DNA of 15,950 bases, from positions 1 through 15,950 of the forward strand of contig JAJYUX010000031.1 of assembly GCA_021792315.1 (NCBI GenBank). The letters are read 5' to 3'. A program made the position numbers and the translations under genes. Shown here one piece after another: positions 1 to 6,558 of this stretch (positions are counted from its first letter, which is position 1; every line of letters begins with the position of its first letter). Origin of the DNA: an archaeon (lineage in GTDB: Archaea > Thermoproteota > Nitrososphaeria > Nitrososphaerales > CADDZS01). The notes beneath the pieces were generated by a model that was given only the letters and a program-made list of their open reading frames with translations, was not told where the DNA came from and searched no databases.

Positions 1-1
1 G

Positions 2-682
2 GATCAAAATCTCAGTACTGCTGAGAATCTACTATACATTAATTCAGGACAACGTCCAACAAGCCTTCAAGCATGGGCTTTGGAGCGCGAATTGATAATG
101 TACTTGGAACATGACCTGAACGCCTCGTCCTTCACTGTCAGGGTGATTGCGTCCACATTGGCCGATGTCTGTTCTGCATGTACTGGTGGCGTTGCTGCCC
201 TAAAAGGACCACTGCACGGAGGTGCAAATGAAGCAGCCATGGACATGCTGCTGAAGATGAAGAGCCCGACACAAGCAGAGTCCATGGTACTAGGGATGCT
301 CTCTCGCGGCGAGAAAGTGATGGGTTTCGGTCACAGAATCTATAAGCAGTTTGATCCGAGAGCTCAGCTAAGCAAGAAAGTTCTGAAGCGTTTGATATCT
401 GAGGCAAAGAGCCCGAGTAATCTCTACGAGATTGCAGAAGCGGTAGAGAAAAAGATGTGGGAAACAAAGAAACTTCCTGCGAACCTCGATTTCTATGCAG
501 CTCCAGTCTTCTATTTACTTGGGATTCCTATCATGATGTATACTCCACTCTTTGCTGCTAGTCGCGTAGTAGGATGGGTTTCGCACTTCAATGAGCAGGT
601 GGCAGAGAACAAACTCATCAGACCCGATGCGATTTACATCGGTGCTAGCAATCTCAAATATGTTCCAATTGAAAAGCGCTAG
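2..682 (+). CDS. gltA: Citrate synthase, C-terminal part (gene cut by left edge)
   Basis: Condenses oxaloacetate with acetyl-CoA to citrate in the cytoplasm (entry to the TCA cycle). A 2-methylcitrate synthase acting on propionyl-CoA belongs to the same family and cannot be excluded. The frame is open to the left edge, so the true start lies outside; an internal TTG at 80 is not the start, because upstream in-frame residues (AENLLYINSGQRPTSLQA) already match the family. Visible hallmarks are GPLHGGANEAAM with the first active-site His, GFGHRIYKQFDPRA with the second His and the oxaloacetate-binding Arg region, and NLDFYAAPVFYLLGIP with the catalytic Asp. The C-terminal RPDAIYIG ends in the usual way, so the 3' end looks complete. 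It converges on the PrpD-family gene with a 19-bp gap. Family assignment is firm; substrate choice is inference. Confidence 0.93.
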   Translation, partial: DQNLSTAENLLYINSGQRPTSLQAWALERELIMYLEHDLNASSFTVRVIASTLADVCSACTGGVAALKGPLHGGANEAAMDMLLKMKSPTQAESMVLGMLSRGEKVMGFGHRIYKQFDPRAQLSKKVLKRLISEAKSPSNLYEIAEAVEKKMWETKKLPANLDFYAAPVFYLLGIPIMMYTPLFAASRVVGWVSHFNEQVAENKLIRPDAIYIGASNLKYVPIEKR

Positions 683-701
683 TATCGAACATAATTTTGG
701 C

Positions 702-2078
702 TCAGATTCTGACCCGACAAAGCTTAGGGAGAAGTGAAATATCCCTCTGTCTTTCAATCCCTAGAACGAAATCGAATATCTTCTCCGTCTGCACAGATGT
801 TAGGAACCTCTTGGTGAGTAGCTTGAATTTCGATTCCACTTCTTCTTGTGTCATTGGATTCCTTGGATGACCTTTGGGTACGTCAACCTGTCTGGCTATG
901 GTCTTTCCATCTGTTAGCTTCACGGTAAGCCTGTTTCCTATTTTACCTGGATAGACGGCGCTCAACTCTCTGTTTTCTTTAACGACGATCTTTTTCATCA
1001 TGTCGAGCGTTCTAGGATTAGAAATGTTGACGGGAGAGTAGGTGGAGTTTCGGATTATCCCTGTGGTTAGTGCCATTGCAACAATGTACGGGAGACTGTG
1101 GTCTGCTGTTTCCTTTGTCTTTGGCGCCCATTTTTCATCATCGCTCCCAAGTATGCTATGTGCCGCTTCATGGGTTTCAATAAGAACTGAAGAAATCTTA
1201 CCAATGTCATCTATTTCTTTTCGAATCTCAAGCGCAGCCCAGATTGCGCTTTGAGCGTGATACTCGGCTGGATAGTATTTGATGTATGTTTCTGGAAGCC
1301 TAAACTGCGTGCTGGAGTTGTTTCCGCCGAAGCTCTTGATGTCCAAATTGAATTCACCAGAAACTTGATGAAAAAAGCCCATGTCCCCCTCGAAAATTGG
1401 CGAAGGACCTGTCACCCCTTCTTTCGCTAGTAGAACAGAAAATAGGGCGTTTCGCGCGGCGTTCGCAAAGGAGAACCCCTTCCAGTCGGAAAGGTTCCCA
1501 GATCGCACTTGTCTCATCGCAATATGCGAATTCAAAGAGATGTTTACCGCGTTTGTCAATTTCTCTGGTTTGAGACCATACAAGCGCCCCGCGGCCAACG
1601 CGCTCGAAACGAGTCCATAACAAACATGATCCCATCCTCGTGACCTCAGACTAGCTGCATCACAGAGTCTACACTGAATCTCGTAGGCTAGAACTATCGC
1701 GATAAGAAGGTCTTCTCCCGAGGATCTATTCGCTTCTCCCGCGGCTAGACACGCCGAAATGTTGTCGCTGGGGTGAGCGGGTTCCTTCGAAAGATAGGTG
1801 TCATTGAAATCAAAATACCTGACCATAAGGCCATTCACAAACGTGGCTATGTCAGGAGAAGTTTTCAATCGAGTCCCCAGCACGGTCGAAGCTTTTCCAA
1901 TGTAATTTTGTTCCATAGCTCTTCTTGCCTCCAGTACTGGTTTCTGGCTGAAAGCTCCAATTGCACACCCAATCGCGTCAAGAATTCGTTTCTTTGCTTC
2001 TGTTAACAAATTGTGTTCCAGATTTTCAAATCGAAGAGAGAGAGCATACTCACTCAACTGATCAGCAAGCGACTTCAT
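702..2078 (-). CDS. prpD: MmgE/PrpD-family protein (2-methylcitrate dehydratase-like)
   Basis: A 458-residue member of the MmgE/PrpD family, close to the usual length of about 450-480. Known members dehydrate 2-methylcitrate (and to a degree citrate), isomerise related dicarboxylates or decarboxylate cis-aconitate. Family signatures are visible in order: RILDAIGCAIGAF near residue 31, DFNDTY near 90 followed by AHPSDN near 101, YPAEYHAQSA in the middle of the chain, KETADHSLPYIVA in the last third and GHPRNPMT near the C-terminus. The ATG at 2078 has no clear Shine-Dalgarno. A TATA-like ggatttatga (2112-2121) would put transcription start about 12 nt before it. The neighbouring citrate synthase on the other strand suggests shared substrates (citrate or 2-methylcitrate), but they are convergent, not an operon. 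The exact reaction is inference. Confidence 0.9.
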   Translation of the reverse strand: MKSLADQLSEYALSLRFENLEHNLLTEAKKRILDAIGCAIGAFSQKPVLEARRAMEQNYIGKASTVLGTRLKTSPDIATFVNGLMVRYFDFNDTYLSKEPAHPSDNISACLAAGEANRSSGEDLLIAIVLAYEIQCRLCDAASLRSRGWDHVCYGLVSSALAAGRLYGLKPEKLTNAVNISLNSHIAMRQVRSGNLSDWKGFSFANAARNALFSVLLAKEGVTGPSPIFEGDMGFFHQVSGEFNLDIKSFGGNNSSTQFRLPETYIKYYPAEYHAQSAIWAALEIRKEIDDIGKISSVLIETHEAAHSILGSDDEKWAPKTKETADHSLPYIVAMALTTGIIRNSTYSPVNISNPRTLDMMKKIVVKENRELSAVYPGKIGNRLTVKLTDGKTIARQVDVPKGHPRNPMTQEEVESKFKLLTKRFLTSVQTEKIFDFVLGIERQRDISLLPKLCRVRI

Positions 2079-2422
2079 GTTCCCACGAGATTGCTACTGG
2101 TGAAGTTCAGCGGATTTATGAAGTTTGAACCCATTTGATCTGTTGTTCATATCGTGACCTAGATCGACGCTGGAAGACGTTTGTCATTTCTTCTTCTACA
2201 GAGCGGCGTAGTTCGCTTACCTCAAGTCTCCAAAATAGCTAGGAGGCGTACATGTAGGTACCGCACATGTCGTTTCTGGCTCGATAATGGGTGTTGGTTC
2301 AGCGAGAAGGTCATAGGCGATTCGATGGGGGGTCGCGAGAAGGATTGTTTGGACTTGGATCATAACAATACCAACGTTCGCGTTTGTATGAGTCGTATTC
2401 ACTCTTGTTGCATTTGCAATGC
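2079..2422. other. Spacer without a supportable gene
   Basis: The region carries the TATA-like sequence of the PrpD-family gene (about 2112-2121) and then roughly 300 bases in which open frames on both strands overlap each other. The longest minus frame (2217-2450) has no recognisable domain, and it starts inside a tRNA-like sequence, which often gives chance frames. I see no RNA gene or terminator that I can defend here. Confidence 0.4.
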
Positions 2423-2459
2423 GCTGGAACCCACCAGGATTTGAACCCAAATTTACTAG
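2423..2459 (-). repeat. tRNA 3'-end-like scrap with tttactag flank (possible old att junction)
   Basis: On the minus strand this reads as a T-arm (GGGTTCAAATCC) followed by an acceptor-like tail ending in TTCCA, but no 5' half of a tRNA precedes it. The 5' side of the T-stem pairs only through wobbles, as if replaced by foreign sequence. Plus-strand bases 2437-2459 (ggatttga, four variable bases, aatttactag) match 5495-5517 at nearly every position; the latter is the middle repeat of the tRNA-Leu array. The acceptor tail differs from that of tRNA-Leu, so if it is an attachment relic it came from another tRNA or has diverged. It lies 50 bp before the DUF167 gene. Confidence 0.4.
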
Positions 2460-2508
2460 AAAACCATGATGATCGCACAGCAGGTATGGTAGGAGGTTTA
2501 TTGAGGAT

Positions 2509-2841
2509 ATGGAACGTAATCACTCGAATTGTGAGGTTGTCTTACCCATCCTCGAGTGCGCCTGCAAAATGCTTAGGGAGCTGGCTAAACAAAGCTCGGA
2601 ACATTTGCAAATCAAAGTCCGTGTAACCCCTAACGCCAGAAAAGTGGAAGTCTCCAGACTGGGCGATTCCGAATTTGAAGTAAAAGTGGATGCGAGAGCG
2701 AGTGAGGGAAAGGCAAACAAAAGATTGATCGAGATTCTTTCTGAATATTTCAAGGTCTCCAAATCTAGGGTTCGGATACTGAAAGGACAAAAATCTAGAG
2801 AAAAGATAATCGAACTGATTCCTGATAAAGTCAGAGTCTAA
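2509..2841 (+). CDS. DUF167/UPF0235 (YggU-like) small protein
   Basis: The core LQIKVRVTPNARKVEV, then VDARASEGKANKRLIE and VRILKGQKSREKIIEL, is the full DUF167/UPF0235 pattern (PnA near the N-terminus, GkANk.L in the middle, G..sR.K at the end). The family is small, soluble and widely conserved; its biochemical role is not established. The ATG at 2509 is preceded by aggaggt (2491-2497, 11-nt spacer) and a closer gagga (2503-2507), which supports this start and gives 110 residues. The first 20 residues lie outside the usual domain, so the in-frame ATG at 2569 (90 residues) is a real alternative, although nothing like a ribosome-binding site precedes it. It has no partner gene on its strand nearby and sits next to the tRNA-like scrap. 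Confidence 0.85.
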   Translation: MERNHSNCEVVLPILECACKMLRELAKQSSEHLQIKVRVTPNARKVEVSRLGDSEFEVKVDARASEGKANKRLIEILSEYFKVSKSRVRILKGQKSREKIIELIPDKVRV

Positions 2842-3240
2842 GCTCAACATTGGTTAGATGAAACTAGATCGATTCCTTGTCAAGTCAAGGCCTATCGGTG
2901 TAGTCGTCGACAGGATAGTTGGAGGGGTGGATCTATTCCTGCCCGAGGCTTCCATACTTGAGTTCTGCTTTCCTACTCCGATTTTTCGTCATGTCCACCA
3001 CTAATGATGTCCACTTTCTTATTCGTTGCTTTGTTCTATCGATGTATGCTGCCACCACTCTGGACGATTTGTGACTTAAGCTCCATTGAACGAGAGACCA
3101 AGGAATACGAGGCACATGGAATAGAGTACTATTGCAAACGGAGTCCTTTCCGTTTCGAACATGATACATCAAAACTGAACCGAATGAAAATCCAAGCTAA
3201 AGGCCTTGCAATAGAGTCAAGGCCGATAGATACCACACGC
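2842..3240. other. Spacer with two small hairpins, no firm gene
   Basis: Contains ccttg-tcaagt-caagg (2875-2890), a 5-bp stem just after the DUF167 stop, and GGCCTTG/CAAGGCC (3202-3208 and 3218-3224), a 7-bp stem with a 9-nt loop. Neither is followed by a clear T-run. An 81-codon plus-strand frame (3004-3249) and an opposing minus frame (2933-3172) overlap almost completely; neither shows a domain, so I do not call a gene. The plus frame has a protein-like charged composition in its second half, so a small gene there is possible. Confidence 0.35.
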
Positions 3241-3463
3241 TCAAAATAAACATCGAATAGAAATCAACTTGCCAGTCTCACCTTCGGGAGCCCACTCTCG
3301 CGAGTGCAGACTCCCAGCCCTACCTGCCATTTCGTCGATTCGGGTTTCGAGGCAATCAGAGAAGCAAAGCGAAACGCTCGTGGTAGCTTCCGATCATGTA
3401 TTCACTGATTGACTGCACCAGTACAAGCAAGTTATGAGGGCTTGCTAGAGTACGAACTTGCAT
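3241..3463 (-). pseudogene. Possible small decayed gene downstream of the MFS transporter
   Basis: Immediately after the MFS stop (TAA, one base, then ATG at 3463) a minus-strand frame encodes 35 residues beginning MQVRTLASPHNLL and stops at 3356. A second minus frame then runs open to a TGA at 3241-3243 and encodes a protein-like stretch containing CLETRIDEMAGRAG and REWAPEGETGKLIS. A single frameshift near 3360-3375 would join them into about 70 residues. I do not recognise a family. The reading is tentative: short frames can arise by chance, and the same bases form a strong hairpin (3286-3315). Confidence 0.25.
3286..3315 (-). other. Two-tier hairpin with GNRA-type loop
   Basis: Read on the minus strand: GGGAG, internal bulge TCTG, CACTC, loop GCGA, GAGTG, bulge GG, CTCCC. 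Both 5-bp stems are perfect and the loop is a GNRA tetraloop, which forms only in the minus-strand RNA. It is downstream of the MFS gene. An internal loop between two stems recalls guide-RNA pockets, but no ACA or K-turn element was seen, so I claim no RNA family. Confidence 0.4.
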
Positions 3464-3464
3464 T

Positions 3465-4790
3465 TTATTCTTCGGGCCCACTTAACGTTTCAGGCGGAGG
3501 TCTGTAACTAGAGAAGAACGTGTAGTACAGGTAAACATTCATCCCCAGAACCAAAGCGTAGAGTACGAACGGAACCTCTATCTCTGAGAGGTTGAACTCA
3601 TACCCTGCGAACGCAGTACCTGCTGATGACGCTCCCAATCTGGCGCTCTGGTTTATCCCAAAAGCTCTACCTCTCTCCTTTCGATCCACCATGTCCATCA
3701 TAGCAGTCTGCTGCATTGGCATTCCCAAAGTCCGAAGAGGAGGAATTAGAAAGTAAATTCCGAGTGAGACAGGCAATAAGCGAATGAATGCCATCGCCAA
3801 TACAAGTACTGCTGACAACGCCCTAGTGATCATCAGTCCCTTAAGAAATCCGAGCGCCCGTTCGATTCGCGGGGCAAGAAGCAGCGCAAACGCTCCTGCC
3901 ACGCCCGATATTGTCGCGTATGTAGCCATTTCAGGTCTGGGAATCGCATAAACAATTATGAAGAAAGGTATAAGGAATGGCGCTACCAGTCCCTGGCTAA
4001 TTCCATTCAGCATTCCTGTCGCTGTGAACTTTCCTATGTTGCGTGCACTCCCCATCCATATTCTGCCAAGCGGCGGTCTTTCTTCATGCTTTGTCTCACT
4101 AGGAGGATCGAAAATGTGCGCATCCGCATTTTCCTCTTTCTGTGGACCTATTTCTGATACTGTTGTGTCAGGCTTGGGAATTCTCACAAGGAGAGCGAGG
4201 AAGGTCGAAATGAAACCCATAACTGTTGCTATGGTAAGTACGTCGGTTATGGAAAGTAGGCCAGCAATGAACGCACCAGCTGCTGAAGCGAGTGCAGAAA
4301 CAAATGAGAAAATGCTAAAGTAAAATGTCCTACTTGATCTCTTCGTGATTTCAGTCACTAGTAGTGATTGAATTGGTCCCGCCGCTCCACCGACTCCTCC
4401 TCCCGCCAGAGAACCTGTGGCAGAAAAGCCTCCGACAGAGGCCGCAAGGAAGATCAGTGGGAGAGATTGAATCGAGGAAGTGGCATAACCAAGTAAAATG
4501 ACAGAGAACGGTAATAGAAGAAGGGCAATCAGGAATGTTATTTTCTTTCCTATCAGGTCGGCAGAGAACCCGAGGGAGAGACCCAACACAGCAGTTGCAA
4601 TCGCGGCAAGAGTATAGATGAAACCAAGAATCAACGATCCCTGGTGCGAATTATGATACAATTCAACAAGGATGATGTACGGGAATGTGATGTTAATCAG
4701 ACCGGCAGCGATGCTTCGGAAAATCCGAACTCCAATCAGACTGGGTATGGAAATCCGATCACTCAATTTTAATGGCTCTCCACCGCTCAC
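3465..4790 (-). CDS. Major facilitator superfamily transporter
   Basis: A 441-residue integral membrane protein with about twelve hydrophobic segments in two blocks of six, separated by a charged loop (about residues 210-245, rich in E, K and D). The MFS motif A variant GFSADLIGKK lies at residues 74-83 between segments 2 and 3. A Gly/Ala-rich stretch around residues 125-140 (ATGSLAGGGVGGAAGP) resembles drug or sugar efflux MFS members. The substrate cannot be read from the sequence. The start is uncertain: the first start codon is GTG at 4790, a TTG lies a few codons later near SDRIS, and the frame continues upstream into integrase relic sequence, so the promoter may have been built from that relic. 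It could be cargo of an old integrated element or simply chromosomal. Confidence 0.88.
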   Translation of the reverse strand: MSGGEPLKLSDRISIPSLIGVRIFRSIAAGLINITFPYIILVELYHNSHQGSLILGFIYTLAAIATAVLGLSLGFSADLIGKKITFLIALLLLPFSVILLGYATSSIQSLPLIFLAASVGGFSATGSLAGGGVGGAAGPIQSLLVTEITKRSSRTFYFSIFSFVSALASAAGAFIAGLLSITDVLTIATVMGFISTFLALLVRIPKPDTTVSEIGPQKEENADAHIFDPPSETKHEERPPLGRIWMGSARNIGKFTATGMLNGISQGLVAPFLIPFFIIVYAIPRPEMATYATISGVAGAFALLLAPRIERALGFLKGLMITRALSAVLVLAMAFIRLLPVSLGIYFLIPPLRTLGMPMQQTAMMDMVDRKERGRAFGINQSARLGASSAGTAFAGYEFNLSEIEVPFVLYALVLGMNVYLYYTFFSSYRPPPETLSGPEE

Positions 4791-4850
4791 AACAACGATT
4801 TTGTCGCTGCCTTTCTTGTCACCGCTCTCCAGTTGTTGAGCAGCAGTAAT

Positions 4851-5240
4851 CTAGAATAACACAATAACGACGAAAAACGTTGCAGAATTCCTAGTATTTT
4901 GGTCTATCTTCAACATGATGGGTATCGCGAGTTCGCAAGACCACCACTCCTCAAGGTCGTTAGCTGGGTAGCTTCCGGCCTTGCCTTGTTTTTAGAGATC
5001 AGTGACAAGATCCATCAGAAGGTTGTGCAGGAATTTCTGGTCGTCTTTACTTTGCGTGACTATCTCTTCTGGATTTGTATTTCTAGATGCACAAATGAAG
5101 CCGAGTTTTCTGATGTAGACATCGGTTGTCACTTGGGAACCCCTAGAGACATTGTCGTACCACCGCCTAATCTGCTGATCTTCTTCCAGTAGGTGCCTGT
5201 ACCATCCTCTTGATGAGCGATGAGCTTCTTGTTCTCTTGC
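4851..5240 (-). pseudogene. Tyrosine recombinase (integrase) remnant, N-terminal core-binding domain
   Basis: One minus-strand frame, interrupted by TAA at 4994-4992, carries the N-terminal SAM-like domain of an archaeal tyrosine integrase. Visible pieces are LLEEDQQIRRWYDNVSRGS, then TTDVYIRKLGFICASR and NLLMDLVTDL before the stop, with KQGKAGSYPANDLEEWW straight after it in the same frame. The pattern of RWYDN.(A/S)RGS, T.DVY.R.LG.FC and GKAGSY.AN is what I recall of integrases from thaumarchaeal and related elements. The catalytic domain with its Arg/His/Tyr residues is absent: the frame dissolves after LKIDQNTR and ends at 4851, and the MFS gene follows. No start codon opens the frame (a TAG lies at 5243-5241). 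A dead integrase next to a tRNA-derived repeat fits an integrated element that lost mobility. Family recognition is by eye. Confidence 0.7.
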
Positions 5241-5471
5241 TACGATGTTGTTCTGATTCCTAGAAATCCTTGTCGGCCGAGTTTTCTACTAGCCGACAAT
5301 GCCTGACAACAAATGGTAGCTAGCCTCACCGGGCCCGAACCGACTTCGACTCAATGATCTGCGTTCCTAAAAGATTGAAGGGTGCGCTTGTCGGGAATTA
5401 AGCTCCGAAGATTCTTAAACCCATCATTGGTTTGAATTCCGTACACAGTGATGTGATTTCATCTATTTGTT
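5241..5471. other. Spacer between integrase relic and att-like repeat
   Basis: The notable item is an 8-bp perfect inverted repeat TTGTCGGC (5270-5277) and GCCGACAA (5292-5299) around a 14-nt A/T-rich loop. It sits about 30 bp upstream of the integrase relic on its strand, and ttgtcgg recurs at about 5390. These could be recombinase arm sites or an old terminator; the sequence alone does not decide. No gene is visible. Confidence 0.35.
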
Positions 5472-5517
5472 CTAGTAAACAAGTGCGGGGGGTGGGATTT
5501 GAGCACGAATTTACTAG
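5472..5517. repeat. Middle copy of tRNA-Leu 3'-end repeat (att-like, flanked by inverted octamers)
   Basis: Bases 5472-5502 repeat 9089-9119 in the same orientation with 29 of 31 identities, including the perfect 20-mer gtgcggggggtgggatttga. That 20-mer is the last bases of tRNA-Leu plus its first downstream base. Beyond it the match resumes with cacgaa after a 2-nt gap. The copy is bracketed by ctagtaaa (5472-5479) and tttactag (5510-5517), with GTGC/GCAC pairing inside, so it can also fold as a hairpin. It has no other tRNA parts, so it is a displaced 3' end and not a tRNA gene. Confidence 0.7.
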
Positions 5518-5657
5518 CAAATATCGAATTCAAACGTTTAGAACTCCGACCCATCTGACATGGAGTCAATTAGTCGGAAATGGATATAGCAAAGTTCCTA
5601 ACGCCAGTACCTTCAAGCTCAACAAAGTTAATGAATCACAAAGTGAACTCAGGGAGC

Positions 5658-6041
5658 ATGGACAAAGTTCAACATTTCGAGATACCTGCAGACGACTTGG
5701 CTCGCGTCAAGAAATTCTACAGTTCTGTTTTCGGATGGAAGATCCAAGATGTTCTCGGTATGGAGTACGCTATGGCCGACAGCGTGGAAACAGACGAGAA
5801 CAGGCAACCCATTGGAGGAACAAATGGCGGGATCCTCAAGAGAAATTCAGACTATGCGAGTGTGACTTCCATTACGATTACGGTGCCTGACGCAGACAAC
5901 GCTGTACAAAAGGTCATTAGTTCAGGAGGAACGTTAGTGAGGAAGAAGGAAAAGTTCGGCAATATCGGATACGTAGCATATGTCAAGGACACCGAAGGCA
6001 ACGTGCTAGGAATCTGGCAATCTCTCCGGCCTGTGAAATGA
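5658..6041 (+). CDS. VOC-family (glyoxalase/extradiol dioxygenase fold) protein
   Basis: A 127-residue single-domain protein with the two-module beta-alpha-beta-beta-beta pattern of the vicinal oxygen chelate superfamily. Module one is MDKVQHFEIPADDLARVKKF with YSSVFGWKI; module two begins near SITITVPDADNAVQKV and ends in VKDTEGNVLGIWQ. His6 and Glu113 are in the positions of metal ligands in this fold. Members act as lyases, dioxygenases, isomerases or binding proteins, so no reaction is claimed; the form resembles small stand-alone bacterial and archaeal VOC proteins. The ATG at 5658 is chosen because the domain begins at once and agggag precedes it; an in-frame ATG at 5580 would add 26 residues without domain character. 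It lies inside the putative tRNA-Leu integrated segment. Confidence 0.85.
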   Translation: MDKVQHFEIPADDLARVKKFYSSVFGWKIQDVLGMEYAMADSVETDENRQPIGGTNGGILKRNSDYASVTSITITVPDADNAVQKVISSGGTLVRKKEKFGNIGYVAYVKDTEGNVLGIWQSLRPVK

Positions 6042-6192
6042 GACTGGACTTTCGGCTCATCGCTTCTAGTTTCTTGCATCTTCACTTGCTAACGATGAAT
6101 AGCGCGAGCGACATTATTCATCAAACCAATTCTTGCTCCACTTAGCGACAGGTCTGTTTACACATGTGACCTTCTGGATCTTCTGAGAGATC

Positions 6193-6270
6193 ATCTGAGA
6201 ATCTTGGCTTGATGTCTGCGAAGACTGGATTCTCTGGGAATTCTCTGCAATATGAATACGATTCTCAGAT
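6193..6270. repeat. 11-bp perfect inverted repeat
   Basis: atctgagaatc (6193-6203) is exactly complementary to gattctcagat (6260-6270), with 56 nt between. The interval also holds two direct near-copies of attctctgg/attctctgc. It could be a protein-binding site pair or the footprint of a small lost insertion; there is no transposase nearby. Confidence 0.45.
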
Positions 6271-6520
6271 TATTAGTCTTCAAATTGTCGGAATGAACGG
6301 CGTCTTCCAGTCCTATGACAAACGTCACGCATGTTCCTCCATCGCCAGATGTGGATGCTTTTGTCAATAGAAGAGTCTCTCAATATTCGAGGTGCTTGTC
6401 TTCGTAAATACTTTTGTCCGATCCTTACTGAGACACAATCCACTGGGATTAGCGATGTCATGGACGGACTAGAGGATTTTCATACGTTCTATTTATTAGA
6501 ACACGAATACTATGGAGTGG

Positions 6521-6533
6521 TTTCAAATAAATC
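6521..6533 (+). promoter_or_regulatory. TATA-like box of the surface-protein gene
   Basis: tttcaaataaatc is centred about 30 bp before the TTG at 6559, the spacing expected for an archaeal promoter with a very short leader. Confidence 0.45.
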
Positions 6534-6558
6534 GCGCGTAATGTAGATCTGTCTAGGA

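Larger units (their letters stand above)
6042..6558. other. Spacer with long inverted repeat, no firm gene
   Basis: Half a kilobase without a gene I can defend. A minus frame opened by TTG at 6367 (58 codons, stop at 6191) and a plus frame (6331-6546) overlap and show no domain. The stretch contains the 11-bp inverted repeat at 6193/6270 and several near-copies of gattctc between 6190 and 6270. The promoter of the next gene is at its right end. Confidence 0.35.

Noticed and set aside
2217..2450. Minus-strand frame of 77 codons with a C..C..P-rich end
   Set aside because: It starts inside the tRNA-like scrap (the GSNPGG reading is typical of translated tRNA 3' ends), overlaps an equally long plus frame, and shows no domain.
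3004..3249. Plus-strand frame of 81 codons, charged second half
   Set aside because: It overlaps a minus frame of the same length and has no domain, promoter or ribosome-binding site. Kept only as a remark in the spacer entry.
3267..3350. Riboswitch, SRP or RNase P RNA candidate around the GNRA hairpin
   Set aside because: None of the conserved cores of these RNAs could be found; only the local hairpin is supportable.
5483..5502. Possible second tRNA-Leu gene
   Set aside because: Only the 3' 19 bases are present; there is no anticodon or D-arm and the T-stem is broken by a 2-nt gap, so it is a displaced 3' end.
5432..5890. 152-codon plus frame overlapping the VOC gene
   Set aside because: It begins in the att-like repeat and continues out of frame through the VOC domain; the composition is that of a shadow frame.
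6191..6367. 58-codon minus frame from TTG with a protein-like look
   Set aside because: No recognisable family, no promoter, and the inverted repeat overlaps it; not strong enough to list as a gene.
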